DNA from: Sphingomonas endophytica | GTDB lineage: Bacteria; Pseudomonadota; Alphaproteobacteria; Sphingomonadales; Sphingomonadaceae | Assembly (NCBI RefSeq): GCF_001476895.1 | Contig: NZ_LDTB01000026.1 | Coordinates: 32,147 to 96,146, forward strand | Direction: 5' to 3' | DNA: 64,000 bases | Shown here: positions 37,180-46,071 of the stretch, piece by piece | Numbering within the stretch: position 1 is the first letter of the stretch | Layout of the letters: each line of letters begins with the position of its first letter | Program-made: the position numbers and the translations under genes | Notes under the pieces: generated by a model | Databases searched by the model: none | The model's input: only the letters and a program-made list of their open reading frames with translations | Told to the model about the DNA's origin: nothing

Positions 37180-38611
37180 TCTTGTCGAACAGCAGATTGA
37201 CGACCGTTTCCACCATGATGCGCAGGTCGAGCGTCAGCGACCAGTGATCGATGTAATAGCGGTCCAGCTCGACGCGGCGCTTGGCACGCTCGATCGTCTG
37301 GATTTCGCCGCGCAGGCCGCGCACCTGCGCCAGCCCGGTGATCCCCGGCTTGACCCGGTGGCGCCCGGCATATCCCTTCACCGCGTCGAAATAATAATGG
37401 TCGCCGACCTTCATGTGAGTGGCGTGCGGGCGCGGCCCGACGATCGACATCTCGCCGCGCAGGACGTTCCAAAGCTGCGGCAGCTCGTCGATGCTCAGCT
37501 TGCGGATCAACCGCCCGACGGGCGTGACGCGCGGATCGCCCCTGGTGGTGCGCGCCGCGCCGCTCACGTCCTGCCGGTCGACGTACATCGACCGGAATTT
37601 CCACACCAGGATCTCGTGGTTGTTGAAGCCGAAGCGCGGCTGCTTGAAGATGATCGGCCCGCGACTGGTCAGCTTGATCGCCAGGGCGGTGACCAGCAGC
37701 AGCGGCGACAGGAGGATCAGCGCGGTCGCCGCGACCAGATAGTCCTCCACATCCTTCACGATCGTGTTGCCGTCGCGCATCTGCCGCTGCCAGAGCGTCA
37801 GCACCGGGATCGACCCGACGAAATTGACGCGATAGTCGGGCGCCAGCGCGATCGCCTCGCGCGGGATCAGCGAAATGTCGATCGCCACCTCGCTGAGCTT
37901 CTCGATGATAAGGTCGATGCGCTCGCGCGTCATGTCGGACAGTGCGATCAACACCTGATCGATCTCGCCGGCCCGCGCCATGCCCAGCAGTTCGGGGAAG
38001 CCGCCGATGAACGGCAGATCGCCAACCGTGTCGGCGACACTCGGCCGCGTATAATCGTCCGCGACGCCGACCAGCAGCAATTGCGGCAGCGCCTGAAGGT
38101 CGAGCATGCGACAGGTCCGCTCGACGGTATCCTTGTCGGCACCGTACAGGACGACGCGCTGGCGAATACGCCCACTCTCGGCCAGCCGGCGCAGCTTGGC
38201 GCGCAGGACGAACCGGCTGACGATCAGCAACCCGATCGCCGAGACGACATAGGCCAGCGTCAACCCGCGCGAAAAATGGTCGAGCAACCCAAATTGCCAG
38301 ACGATCGCGCTGCTGAGCAGGGCCGACATCAGATAATCGAACCCGACCGCCGTATCGCCGGATTGCAGGACCACGAACGACTGGGTGTATACGCCCCGCG
38401 ACTGTCGAATCAGGAAGAAGGCGATGCCGGCGATGAAGCAGGCGGCGGTGTGGACGCCGGGCACCACCACCGAACCGACGGCCACCGCATAGCCGATCAC
38501 CGCGACCGGCGCGCTGACCACCAGGCACAGCAGATCCGTCAGGAACACGAGCGTCGGGATGACGTTCGACGTGAAGCGCCGTCCCTGAATCGTTCGCGAA
38601 GCCGTCGCCAC
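37169..38611 (-). CDS. Polyprenyl-phosphate glycosylphosphotransferase (WcaJ/GumD type)
   Basis: 480-aa inner-membrane enzyme that transfers sugar-1-phosphate to undecaprenyl phosphate, priming repeat-unit assembly. Four or five N-terminal helices precede a CoA-binding-like cytosolic domain (about 140-270), a further helix near 280, and the catalytic sugar-transferase domain with WKFRSMY, DELPQLWNVLRGEMS and VGPRPHATHM. It is one of two priming enzymes in the window. The first sugar is often glucose in this subgroup, but that is inferred. Confidence 0.92.
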   Translation of the reverse strand: MATASRTIQGRRFTSNVIPTLVFLTDLLCLVVSAPVAVIGYAVAVGSVVVPGVHTAACFIAGIAFFLIRQSRGVYTQSFVVLQSGDTAVGFDYLMSALLSSAIVWQFGLLDHFSRGLTLAYVVSAIGLLIVSRFVLRAKLRRLAESGRIRQRVVLYGADKDTVERTCRMLDLQALPQLLLVGVADDYTRPSVADTVGDLPFIGGFPELLGMARAGEIDQVLIALSDMTRERIDLIIEKLSEVAIDISLIPREAIALAPDYRVNFVGSIPVLTLWQRQMRDGNTIVKDVEDYLVAATALILLSPLLLVTALAIKLTSRGPIIFKQPRFGFNNHEILVWKFRSMYVDRQDVSGAARTTRGDPRVTPVGRLIRKLSIDELPQLWNVLRGEMSIVGPRPHATHMKVGDHYYFDAVKGYAGRHRVKPGITGLAQVRGLRGEIQTIERAKRRVELDRYYIDHWSLTLDLRIMVETVVNLLFDKNAY

Positions 38612-38651
38612 TATACCTGCCCCGTTCCGGCCGCACCCGGCGCGCCGTGCG

Positions 38652-40064
38652 TTACCACTGCGACCGCGCTACCCGCTTTTGCTCAACAAATTGCTGCTGC
38701 AGATCGGCGAGCTCGTCCCCGCGCCCGGCCTGCACCAGAAAGCCCCGAAGGTCGGCGAATAGCAGCGGATCCGCGCCACCGATATCCTGGATCGCCGCCC
38801 GATACGTGTTTTCCGCCAGCTGTGGCTGTCCAGCCAGCCGGTACGCCCGCGCCAGGCGAATGCGATCGTCGACCGCGCGCGGCTTGCTGGCCACCAGTCG
38901 CTGCGCATCGAACACCGCCTGCCGCCCGCGGCCGGTGCGCAGATAGAGGTCGGTACGCGCGCGCAGCGCCACGACATTGCCCTGATCGAACGACAGCACC
39001 GCGTCCAGCATCGTCAATGCCTCGGCATTGCGGCCCTGCGCGGCGCGCGTCTGCGCCAGCAACGCCAGCGGCGAGGCATTGGCGGCGGTGACCGGCAGCG
39101 TCACGAGCGGTGCGATCAACGACTCCGCCTCCGAAGGCGCACCGGCCAGCATCAGGAAATAAGCGTAGCGCATCCGGTCCGCGACCGGTGCATCCGCCGC
39201 GAGTTCGCGCACCTCCGCCAGCGATCGGGCGCGGGGTTCGTAGCGGAGCCACAGCGCCAGGATATCGATCAACAGCCCGCCATGCTCACCGTTCCGGACC
39301 ATGGCATAGGTCAGATCGTGCCCGCCCGCGCGATCGCCCAGTCGATACAACGTCCGGGCATAGTTGACGCGCAGCGCCTTGTCCTTCGGACGCATGGCCA
39401 GTTCGTGCTGCTGCGCGTCCTTCTGCCCCTTCAGGTCACCGAATCGCCCCGAGATGTCGCCGAGCGCGTCCAGCACCGCCGCGTCGCGAGGATGGCCCGC
39501 CACATAGTCGCGCAGCAGGGACAGCGCCTCCTGCGGCTTCTCCTCGCCAGCCAGCGCGCGCGCTTTCAGGATCGTGGCGTTCGAATCGTCCGGGCGCTGC
39601 CCCAGCACCGTCTCCGCCCGCTTCAGCGCGGCGCCATAATCGCGATCGCGCAGCGCCACGAACCCCAACGTCGTCTGCGGCGCTGGGTCAGAGGGTTGCA
39701 GCAGCAGCACCTGCTTGGCGTAGCGGCGCGCCTCCTCCGTATGCCCCCCGATCACCGCCAGGTCCGCCAGCGCCTGCAGCACGGTGGGGTTGGAATGATC
39801 CAGTTCCTGCGCGCGCAGATAGGCATTGTAGGCGCCCGAATAATTGCCGAGCGCCAGCTCGACGCCGGCCAGCGACTGCCAGTAGTCGGGATTGTCGTCC
39901 TTGTACGACACCGCCCGCTGCATGGCGAGCCGCGCCGTATAGGGGTCGTTGTTCGCCATCGCGGCTTCGTACATGCCCGCGAACTTGGCGGCGCGCTGCT
40001 CGGGCGCGCGGCACCCCGCCAGCAAGGCCAGCAGCGCGAACGCGGTCGCGGCCGATCGTCTCAT
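38652..40064 (-). CDS. TPR-repeat lipoprotein of the polymer cluster
   Basis: 470-aa predicted lipoprotein: signal MRRSAATAFALLALLAGC (lipobox Cys18) followed by about ten TPR-like helix pairs (for example DNPDYWQSLAGVELALGNYS, QPSDPAPQTTLGFVALRDRD). TPR lipoproteins accompany exopolysaccharide export and exosortase loci and probably scaffold the export complex. An in-frame ATG at 40094 would add 10 residues; neither start has a strong SD, so the start is uncertain. It is divergent from the Wza-like gene. Confidence 0.8.
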   Translation of the reverse strand: MRRSAATAFALLALLAGCRAPEQRAAKFAGMYEAAMANNDPYTARLAMQRAVSYKDDNPDYWQSLAGVELALGNYSGAYNAYLRAQELDHSNPTVLQALADLAVIGGHTEEARRYAKQVLLLQPSDPAPQTTLGFVALRDRDYGAALKRAETVLGQRPDDSNATILKARALAGEEKPQEALSLLRDYVAGHPRDAAVLDALGDISGRFGDLKGQKDAQQHELAMRPKDKALRVNYARTLYRLGDRAGGHDLTYAMVRNGEHGGLLIDILALWLRYEPRARSLAEVRELAADAPVADRMRYAYFLMLAGAPSEAESLIAPLVTLPVTAANASPLALLAQTRAAQGRNAEALTMLDAVLSFDQGNVVALRARTDLYLRTGRGRQAVFDAQRLVASKPRAVDDRIRLARAYRLAGQPQLAENTYRAAIQDIGGADPLLFADLRGFLVQAGRGDELADLQQQFVEQKRVARSQW

Positions 40065-40132
40065 CTTCAGCGAACGCACAAGAATGCTGCCCATCCCCAA
40101 CAATCTCGTACGCAATTCGTAAGGAAAATGCT

Positions 40133-40160
40133 GTAAGGCACCTGACGCACCGTGCTTTAC
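40133..40160. promoter_or_regulatory. Inverted repeat in the divergent export promoter region
   Basis: GTAAGGCAC (40133-40141) and GTGCTTTAC (40152-40160) pair at 8 of 9 positions with a 10-bp spacer. It lies between the TPR lipoprotein and Wza-like genes, where both promoters should be. A dimeric regulator site is possible. Confidence 0.4.
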
Positions 40161-40245
40161 CCGATATGGGACAGGCTGGCAAACGATCGAACGAACCGCT
40201 GCGCAGAAGCGTGATCGCGCCTGCGGCGGGGGTTGGGGGGAAAGA

Positions 40246-40869
40246 ATGACGACCAAGCTTTTCTGCGGGATAGCGCTGTCGCTGGTGGCGACCACGCCCG
40301 CATTGGCGCAACAGGCCGCCCCCGCCGCGGCACCGCGCGGCGCGGCGCCCGCTGCAGCGACCGCGCTCGGCGCGTATCGAATTAACCCCGGCGACGAACT
40401 CGACATCTTCGTGTGGGGCGAGGAGCGGCTGCAGCGAACCGTTCGCGTGCTGCCGGACGGCACGTTCGCGTTCCCGCTGGTCGGCCGCGTCGATGCGCTG
40501 AACGCGCTGCCCAGCGAGATCGAGGCGCGGATCACCAAGGGCCTCGAGTCGCAGTATCGGACGGCGGTGCCGCAGGTGACGGTGTCGGTGAAGACCCCGG
40601 CGGGGCTGCAATTCTCCGTGCTGGGCAAGGTGCGCAGCCCGGGATCCTTCAACCCGGGTCGCTATGTCAACGTGCTGGAGGCGCTGAGCTTCGCGGGCGG
40701 CCCCGCCGAGTTCGCGCAGCTCGGCAACGTCGTCATCATCCGCAAGACGGCCGCCGGCACCCAGGCGATCCGCGTCAAGCTGAACGACATCATGAAGGGC
40801 TCGGTCGCCGACGTCAGCAACGAAACCCTGCCGCTGGTGCGCGGCGGCGACACGATCATCGTCCCGTGA
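40246..40869 (+). CDS. Wza/GumB-like polysaccharide export protein
   Basis: 207-aa periplasmic/outer-membrane export protein. A signal peptide (about 1-22, ALAQ) is followed by an Ala/Pro-rich linker, the Poly_export domain (YRINPGDELDIFVWGEERL, about 45-63) and an SLBB-type ligand domain (FSVLGKVRSPGSF onward). No lipobox Cys is present, as in several alphaproteobacterial members. GGGGGGAAAG precedes the ATG. Its stop overlaps the GTG of the next gene. Confidence 0.9.
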   Translation: MTTKLFCGIALSLVATTPALAQQAAPAAAPRGAAPAAATALGAYRINPGDELDIFVWGEERLQRTVRVLPDGTFAFPLVGRVDALNALPSEIEARITKGLESQYRTAVPQVTVSVKTPAGLQFSVLGKVRSPGSFNPGRYVNVLEALSFAGGPAEFAQLGNVVIIRKTAAGTQAIRVKLNDIMKGSVADVSNETLPLVRGGDTIIVP

Positions 40870-42080
40870 GCGCGATGCTGAACACGATGCGCCACCCGGT
40901 CGCGATGCTGCTGTCGGCCACGCTGGTCGCGCTGCCGTGCGGCGAGGCAGCCGCGCAATCGACGCGGCTGGCGGTCGACGTGCAGGCCGGTGCCGGCTAT
41001 TCCAACAACCCGTTCCTGGTGCAGGGCGACAACACGTCCAGCGGCTTCACCGAACTGTCGGTATCGCCGGAGCTTACGTTCCGTGACGAGGTCGGCGATG
41101 CGTCGCTGATCGGCCGCTACCACCGCACCGATTATTTCGGTGGCTACGCCGCCGCCGAGGCGTATGGCGTGGAGGCGCGTGCACGGCGGCAGTTCAGCCC
41201 GACCTTCACCGGCCATGCCGACGTCGCCTATGACAGTTCGATCATCGGACAGAGCGGCCTCGGCTATGTCGGCGTCGTCAATCCGGTGCCCGGCGTCGAT
41301 CTGGGCACCCCCGACATCGCCGTGATCGGGCTCAACCAGCGGCAGCGCAGCCTCGTCTCCGTGCTGGGCGCCGACTGGCGGGCCAGCGCGCGCGACACGT
41401 TCAATGCCGATGTGCGCTTGTCGCGGATCGACTATGACCAGTCGGTCGGCGCCCTCACCTCCTCCCGCACCAAGGGCGGATCGGTCGGATACAGCCGGTC
41501 GCTGTCGGAGCGCACCAGCGTCGGGCTTCAGGGATCGGCGAGCTGGACCGACTTCGGCCGCCCCGGCTTCTCGGGCTCGACCTATTCGCCACAGGCGACG
41601 CTGAACCATCAGTTCAACGACCGGATCCGGTTCACGCTGGCGGCCGGCGCAGTGTTCATCTCCTCGACGACGGACCAGGGCACCACCAAGGTCACCGGCC
41701 TGTCGGGCAGCTTTTCCGGGTGCCGCGTCGCTGGCCGCTCCACCGCATGCGTGCGCGCCTCCAGCGACGCGCAGGCGACCGGGCTGGGCGACATCTCCCG
41801 CCGCTACGGCGGATCGTTCGATTATTCGTACCGCGTACGCGAGAATGACGTCGTGCGCGGCTCGATCGACTATTCGCGCGTGACGGCGACGTCGCAGACG
41901 CTGCAACCGCCATCGGTGGATTTCGTCAGTGCGACCCTGAGCTATGAGCGCAGCTTTTCGCAACGCGTGTTCGGCGGCGCATCGGTGGCCTATCGTCAGG
42001 CGACCGGCGGCGGGCTGGACCGTCCTTCCGATACCACGTTCCGACTCTTCATCCGTACCAGACTGGGCGACCGCCGTTGA
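40866..42080 (+). CDS. Outer-membrane beta-barrel protein of the export system
   Basis: 404-aa protein with a signal peptide (ending GEAAAQS), then alternating amphipathic strands through to a terminal TFRLFIRTRLGDRR-type strand, typical of outer-membrane barrels. Similar proteins occur between the Wza-like and Wzc-like genes in exosortase-linked exopolysaccharide loci and may form the outer-membrane passage. The GTG at 40866 overlaps the preceding stop; ATG 40875 is an alternative start. The exact sub-family was not confirmed. Confidence 0.78.
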   Translation: MSAMLNTMRHPVAMLLSATLVALPCGEAAAQSTRLAVDVQAGAGYSNNPFLVQGDNTSSGFTELSVSPELTFRDEVGDASLIGRYHRTDYFGGYAAAEAYGVEARARRQFSPTFTGHADVAYDSSIIGQSGLGYVGVVNPVPGVDLGTPDIAVIGLNQRQRSLVSVLGADWRASARDTFNADVRLSRIDYDQSVGALTSSRTKGGSVGYSRSLSERTSVGLQGSASWTDFGRPGFSGSTYSPQATLNHQFNDRIRFTLAAGAVFISSTTDQGTTKVTGLSGSFSGCRVAGRSTACVRASSDAQATGLGDISRRYGGSFDYSYRVRENDVVRGSIDYSRVTATSQTLQPPSVDFVSATLSYERSFSQRVFGGASVAYRQATGGGLDRPSDTTFRLFIRTRLGDRR

Positions 42081-42094
42081 GTGACAGCGTAGAC

Positions 42095-43561
42095 ATGGGC
42101 GAGGAACAGTCCACCGGCGGCGGTGGGTTCCTCAGCTATATCCCGATCATCCTGTGGCAGCGCAAATGGCTGGTCATCGTGCCGTTCGTGCTGCTGTCGA
42201 TCGCCGGCGTCGCGACGGCATTGCTGTTGCCTCGCGTCTATCGCTCGTCGGCGACGTTGCTGGTCGAGTCGCAGGAATTGCCCTCGACTCTCGTCACTTC
42301 GCCGATCAACTCGATCATCGACCAGCGGATCGCCAAGATCCGCGAGCAGGTGCTCAGCCGCGGCGACCTGATCGAGCTGATCGAACAGAACAATCTGTAC
42401 GAGAAGGAGCGGCGCTCCAAGCCGCTGTCGTCGATCGTGCAGAAGATGCAGGAATCGACCTCGTTGCAGGCGGTCAGCGGTGACATCGGTGCCGGCGGCG
42501 GCTCGCAGCCGGGCGGCACGAGCACGATCGCGTTCACGATGAGCTTCAGCTACGACGACCCCGCCAAGGCGCAGGCGGTCATGCAGAGCTTTGTCAGCCG
42601 CTTCCTGGAGATCGACGCGACGACCATGGCCGAAGGGGCCAACAACACGGTCGATTTCCTTCAGGACCAGTCACGCAAGCTGACCGACGAGATCAACCGG
42701 ATCGAAAACCAGATCACGTCGATCAAGTCGCGCAACGGCAGCGCACTGGCCAGCAGCGGGATGGTGATGCCCGCCAACACCGGCAGCTACAGCGCGCAGA
42801 TCGCACAATTGCAGAGCGAGAATCGCGCCCTGCTGGCGCAGGCGCGCAAGGGCGGCGGCAAGGATCCGATCGTCGCGGCGGCGGAGTCGGCGCTGGTCGC
42901 GGCGCGGGCGGTCTTCGCCGAGAGCCACCCGGACGTGGTCCGCGCCAAGGAGCGGCTGAAGCAGGCGCAGGAAATCGCCGCGGCGCAGGGACCGTCGCAG
43001 GATTCGGCGCTGATCCAGGGGCAGATCCAGGCCAACAACGCGCAGATCGCCCAGCTCGAACAATATCGTGCGCAGGATGCGGCGCGCGCCGCCGCCGGGA
43101 TGGCCGCGCAATCGCGGGCGCCGGTCGTGCTGGAGGAAGTCTCGCAGCTCGAGGCGCGTGCCGCCGGGCTTCGCGAACAATTGCGCGACGTGTCCGGCAA
43201 CGTGCTGCGTGCCCAGAATTCGGCGCGGATGGCGCAGGAGCAGAAGGGTGAGCGGCTGACCGTGGTCGATCCGCCCTCCTCGCCCGACAAGCCGGTGTCG
43301 CCCAACAAATTGCTGCTGATCGGGGGCGGGATCGGGGCGGGCCTTGGCCTGGGGCTTGTCCTCGCGCTCGCGATGGAATTCCTGATGCGGCCGATACGCG
43401 GCGTCGGGCAGCTGCAGGCACTGGGACTTGAGGCGCTGGCGCTGGTGCCGACCTTCACCCCCGACCTGCCGCCCGGTGCCAAGCCGCGCCGCCGCTTCCG
43501 CCTGCCGACGCTGCGCCGCCGTACGCGCAGGGGCGCTTCCGCCACCCAGGGGGCGCAGTGA
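42095..43561 (+). CDS. Polysaccharide co-polymerase/chain-length determinant (Wzc/GumC-like)
   Basis: 488-aa inner-membrane protein with a Wzz domain (helix about 20-40, periplasmic coiled coils at about 180-370 rich in Gln/Ala) and a second helix near 405-425 followed by a short cytosolic tail. The tail is basic and lacks a kinase domain, which is encoded separately next door. The start is ATG 42095; a TTG at 42077 overlapping the barrel-protein stop is also possible. Its stop overlaps the kinase ATG (TGATG). Confidence 0.88.
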   Translation: MGEEQSTGGGGFLSYIPIILWQRKWLVIVPFVLLSIAGVATALLLPRVYRSSATLLVESQELPSTLVTSPINSIIDQRIAKIREQVLSRGDLIELIEQNNLYEKERRSKPLSSIVQKMQESTSLQAVSGDIGAGGGSQPGGTSTIAFTMSFSYDDPAKAQAVMQSFVSRFLEIDATTMAEGANNTVDFLQDQSRKLTDEINRIENQITSIKSRNGSALASSGMVMPANTGSYSAQIAQLQSENRALLAQARKGGGKDPIVAAAESALVAARAVFAESHPDVVRAKERLKQAQEIAAAQGPSQDSALIQGQIQANNAQIAQLEQYRAQDAARAAAGMAAQSRAPVVLEEVSQLEARAAGLREQLRDVSGNVLRAQNSARMAQEQKGERLTVVDPPSSPDKPVSPNKLLLIGGGIGAGLGLGLVLALAMEFLMRPIRGVGQLQALGLEALALVPTFTPDLPPGAKPRRRFRLPTLRRRTRRGASATQGAQ

Positions 43562-44330
43562 TGACCGACATGCCGATGACGATGACCGCCAGCGCTCTGT
43601 CGGGCGGCGCGGCGATGCCGGTGCTCGCCGATGCGCGCCAGTTCGACTGGTCGACCGCCACCGCCAAGCAGCGCGGCATCTATGGCTTCGACAGCCGCGA
43701 CGTGCGCTCCCGCCCGTTCAACATGCTGCGCTCCCGGTTGCTGAAGCTGCATCGGCACAAGGGCCGGCGGTGGGCAAGTCGTTCGTCGCCACCAACCTCG
43801 CCGCGGCGCTGTCGCGGACGCCGGGGATCGAGACGACACTGGTCGACCTCGACCTGCGGCGCGGATCGATCGCGACCAATTTCGGGCTGACCGTCGAAGG
43901 CGGGATGCGCGACTATCTGGAAGGCGCCGTGCCGGCGCTCGGCGATGTCGCCGTTCATCCGGAGGGCGAACGGCTGGTGATCCTTCCGACCGACAATGCC
44001 CCGGCGCGCTCCGCCGAGTTGCTGTCGTCATCGCGCATGGATGCCGTCATCGCCGCGATGCGCGCGCAACCGACGCACAGCCTGTTCCTTTGCGACCTTC
44101 CACCGGTCTTCGCCAACGACGATGCGACGATCGTGACGTCGAAGCTCGACGCCTTCATCATGGTCGTCGAGGAAGGAAGGACCACGCGCAAGCAGATCCA
44201 GGACGCGTTGCACGTGCTGGATCAGGCGCCGTGCGCGGGCGTGGTGCTCAATCGCTTCGACGGCGGACTGCTCTCCGACAGCTATGGCTATGGCTATGGC
44301 GCGGGATACAGCGACTATTACAACAAGTGA
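43561..44330 (+). pseudogene. CpsD-like bacterial tyrosine kinase, frameshifted with a deletion at Walker A
   Basis: The N-terminal part is encoded in the frame starting at ATG 43561 (MTDMPMTMTAS ... RSRLLKLHRHKG). From 43764 the homology continues in the frame one base earlier (PAVGKSFVATNLAAAL ... VDLDLRRGS ... LVILPTDN ... FLCDLPPVF). The sequence jumps from LHRHKG straight to PAVGKS. Homologues have about ten residues here, including the first beta-strand before Walker A. The loss therefore fits a deletion of 31 or 34 bp that also breaks the frame. The C-terminal tail SYGYGYGAGYSDYYNK is the Tyr cluster of BY-kinases. As written, no intact kinase can be made; an assembly error is an alternative. 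Confidence 0.8.
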
Positions 44331-44339
44331 GGGTGGCTG

Positions 44340-44363
44340 CCGGGCGTCCGCGCGGACGCCCGG
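44340..44363 (+). terminator. Palindrome after the kinase gene
   Basis: CCGGGCGTCCG (44340-44350) and CGGACGCCCGG (44353-44363) are perfect 11-bp arms with a 2-nt centre, 9 bp after the stop. It is a likely stem-loop, with no T-run. Confidence 0.55.
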
Positions 44364-44783
44364 GGCCCTTGTCGGGATCGTTGCCATGCTCGCCGGCCGG
44401 ACGCCGTGCCGAGGATCGGAACGCCGCCGCGCATCATCCTGAGGCGAGCCGCCGCGCACGTGTCGGATCGGCTGGATCGACTTTCGCGTTCACTGGGACG
44501 TGAGGAATTTGTGCTCGCCCAAAGGCGCCGAGGTCGCGCACCCGCTACCGATTCGGCCTTCCCGTCTTGATCGGCGCGGAAACGGGCGCTTCCGCGTAGG
44601 ATATTGCTCCACGCTGTCGTGCGTCCGCCTGAACGCCATCACGACCGGTACCCTGAGACCCTGCGGCGCGAGCCGATCGTAGATCGAGGCCCCGATCCGA
44701 CCGGCGGAGGGCGATGACCGGCCCTTCCAGGCCGGAGCGAAGCACATCGTCCTGCGCCGGCATGGCGGGCGGCCAGCCCGCGT
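44364..44783. other. Non-coding interval between kinase and EpsD-like gene
   Basis: About 420 bp between two converging genes. The only open frames are short, start weakly and have no recognisable domain. No tRNA, repeat family or promoter pattern stands out. Confidence 0.5.
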
Positions 44784-44815
44784 GCGGGTGGCGCGACGAT
44801 CGTCGCGTCACCCGC
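44784..44815 (-). terminator. Terminator of the EpsD-like gene
   Basis: GCGGGTG-G-CGCGACGA (44784-44799) is complemented by TCGTCGCG-T-CACCCGC (44800-44815), a 32-bp palindrome with a single mismatch pair. It lies 7 bp beyond the stop of the minus-strand gene. Confidence 0.65.
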
Positions 44816-44821
44816 CATCGA

Positions 44822-45664
44822 TCACTTCTTCGCGGCGCCGGCCTTGTCGGCGACCGGGGCGTAGCCCGGCTGATACTCGATCTTGGCGGTCGAGCGGAGC
44901 TGCTTGATCTCGCCCGCGAGATCCTTCTGCGTGGTTTCCTGACGCATCGCGCCGATCGCTGCCTTGCGCATGTCTTCCTGCGACATCGACACCGATTCGC
45001 GCCCGATGATCACGTTGGCGAACAGCTTGCCGTTGGCCGGCAGAACGAACGGCTCGGTCGGCGGCAGCGCGAAGATGCGCTTCAGCACCTCCGGCGGGAT
45101 CTGCGCGGTATCGACCTTGCCGGTGGTGCGCACGAACGGGATCTTGAGCTTCGTCAGTTCGGCGGCGACCGCATCCAGCGAATGCGCGTTGGCCAGCGGA
45201 GCCAGCACCTTCGGGTCGGACGGCGGATCGATCGCGATCTGCTGCAGCGACAGGATCTGGCGCTGCCCGAACGCCTGCGGATATTTCGCGATAAAGGCAT
45301 CCACGGCCGCCTGATCGGGCAGCTTCTGACTGCCCGCCTGCCGCTCCGCATTCATCGCGATCAGCAGTTCGTCGGTCATGCGACGCTGCCGGCTCAGGAA
45401 TTCGGGCGACTTATCGACGCCGTCCTTGCGCGCATCCTGGGCCAGCAGGCGGCGATCGATCAGCCGCTGCAGCAGCTGCTGGCGCGCCTGCTTCTGATCC
45501 GCGCTCGGCGGCACGTTCGCAGCCTGCAGTTCGCCGTTCAGTTCCCCCGCCGAAATCTCGTCACCGTTCACAACGGCGACGGTCTGCCCGGTCGGCTTGC
45601 GATCGCATGCCGCGGTGGCCAGCGCCAGGGCGGTCACCGTGAGCAATGCACCACGCTTCAACAT
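44822..45664 (-). CDS. EpsD-family peptidyl-prolyl cis-trans isomerase lipoprotein
   Basis: 280-aa exported protein. The signal ends with a lipobox-like ATAAC (Cys20). The early region (VAVVNGDEISAGELNGEL) is the SurA/EpsD N-terminal segment, and the C-terminal half is a divergent parvulin domain. EpsD-type PPIases are regular members of exosortase/exopolysaccharide loci. The start is ATG 45664 with GGGGGA 6 nt upstream; nine further upstream codons are open. Divergent from the small XrtV accessory gene. Confidence 0.85.
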   Translation of the reverse strand: MLKRGALLTVTALALATAACDRKPTGQTVAVVNGDEISAGELNGELQAANVPPSADQKQARQQLLQRLIDRRLLAQDARKDGVDKSPEFLSRQRRMTDELLIAMNAERQAGSQKLPDQAAVDAFIAKYPQAFGQRQILSLQQIAIDPPSDPKVLAPLANAHSLDAVAAELTKLKIPFVRTTGKVDTAQIPPEVLKRIFALPPTEPFVLPANGKLFANVIIGRESVSMSQEDMRKAAIGAMRQETTQKDLAGEIKQLRSTAKIEYQPGYAPVADKAGAAKK

Positions 45665-45758
45665 TCCATTTCCCCCACAATCGGTCGGCATGGCACCGTT
45701 ACTAGCACCGCCTGAAGAAATCCTGTAGTGCTCGCAGGCCGGAAAGTGGGAATCTTGG

Positions 45759-46007
45759 ATGGAAACTGTTTACGATTGGGTGACGCTGGCCATTTTCGCC
45801 GGCCTCGTCGTCCTGTTTCTGCAACGATCAATGTCCGAGGAACGGCAGGACTCGATGATCCCGTACATGGCGGGCGCGGGGATCTGCGCGCTGGCCAACT
45901 ATATGGGAAATGAAGGGCATGACCTGCTCGCCGCGGCGTTGATCGTCGCCAATATCGTGTTCATCGTCGTCGTGCTGAAGCCGATCGACCTGCAACGCCG
46001 CTCCTGA
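45759..46007 (+). CDS. XrtV sorting-system accessory small membrane protein
   Basis: 82-aa protein with three hydrophobic helices (about 8-22, 34-49, 56-75) and short loops containing RSMSEERQD and NYMGNEGHD. Small proteins of this size and pattern accompany exosortase V in sphingomonads. Function is unknown; it may help the exosortase or its membrane complex. The following gene, EpsI, is on the other strand, only 64 bp away. Confidence 0.75.
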   Translation: METVYDWVTLAIFAGLVVLFLQRSMSEERQDSMIPYMAGAGICALANYMGNEGHDLLAAALIVANIVFIVVVLKPIDLQRRS

Positions 46008-46071
46008 AGCAAAGGCGCGCATAGCGGCGGGCGGGGCGCACCGCGCCGCCGCCCCCCACCGCCAAATCGGG

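Noticed and set aside
37076..39091. A 671-codon forward open frame across the priming transferase and TPR genes
   Set aside because: Antisense shadow of two intact minus-strand genes, with no domain and biased Arg/Asp/Gln composition.
43741..43800. Programmed frameshift in the tyrosine-kinase gene
   Set aside because: No slippery heptamer or downstream stimulatory structure is seen, and a shift alone would not restore the missing residues before Walker A. Deletion fits better.
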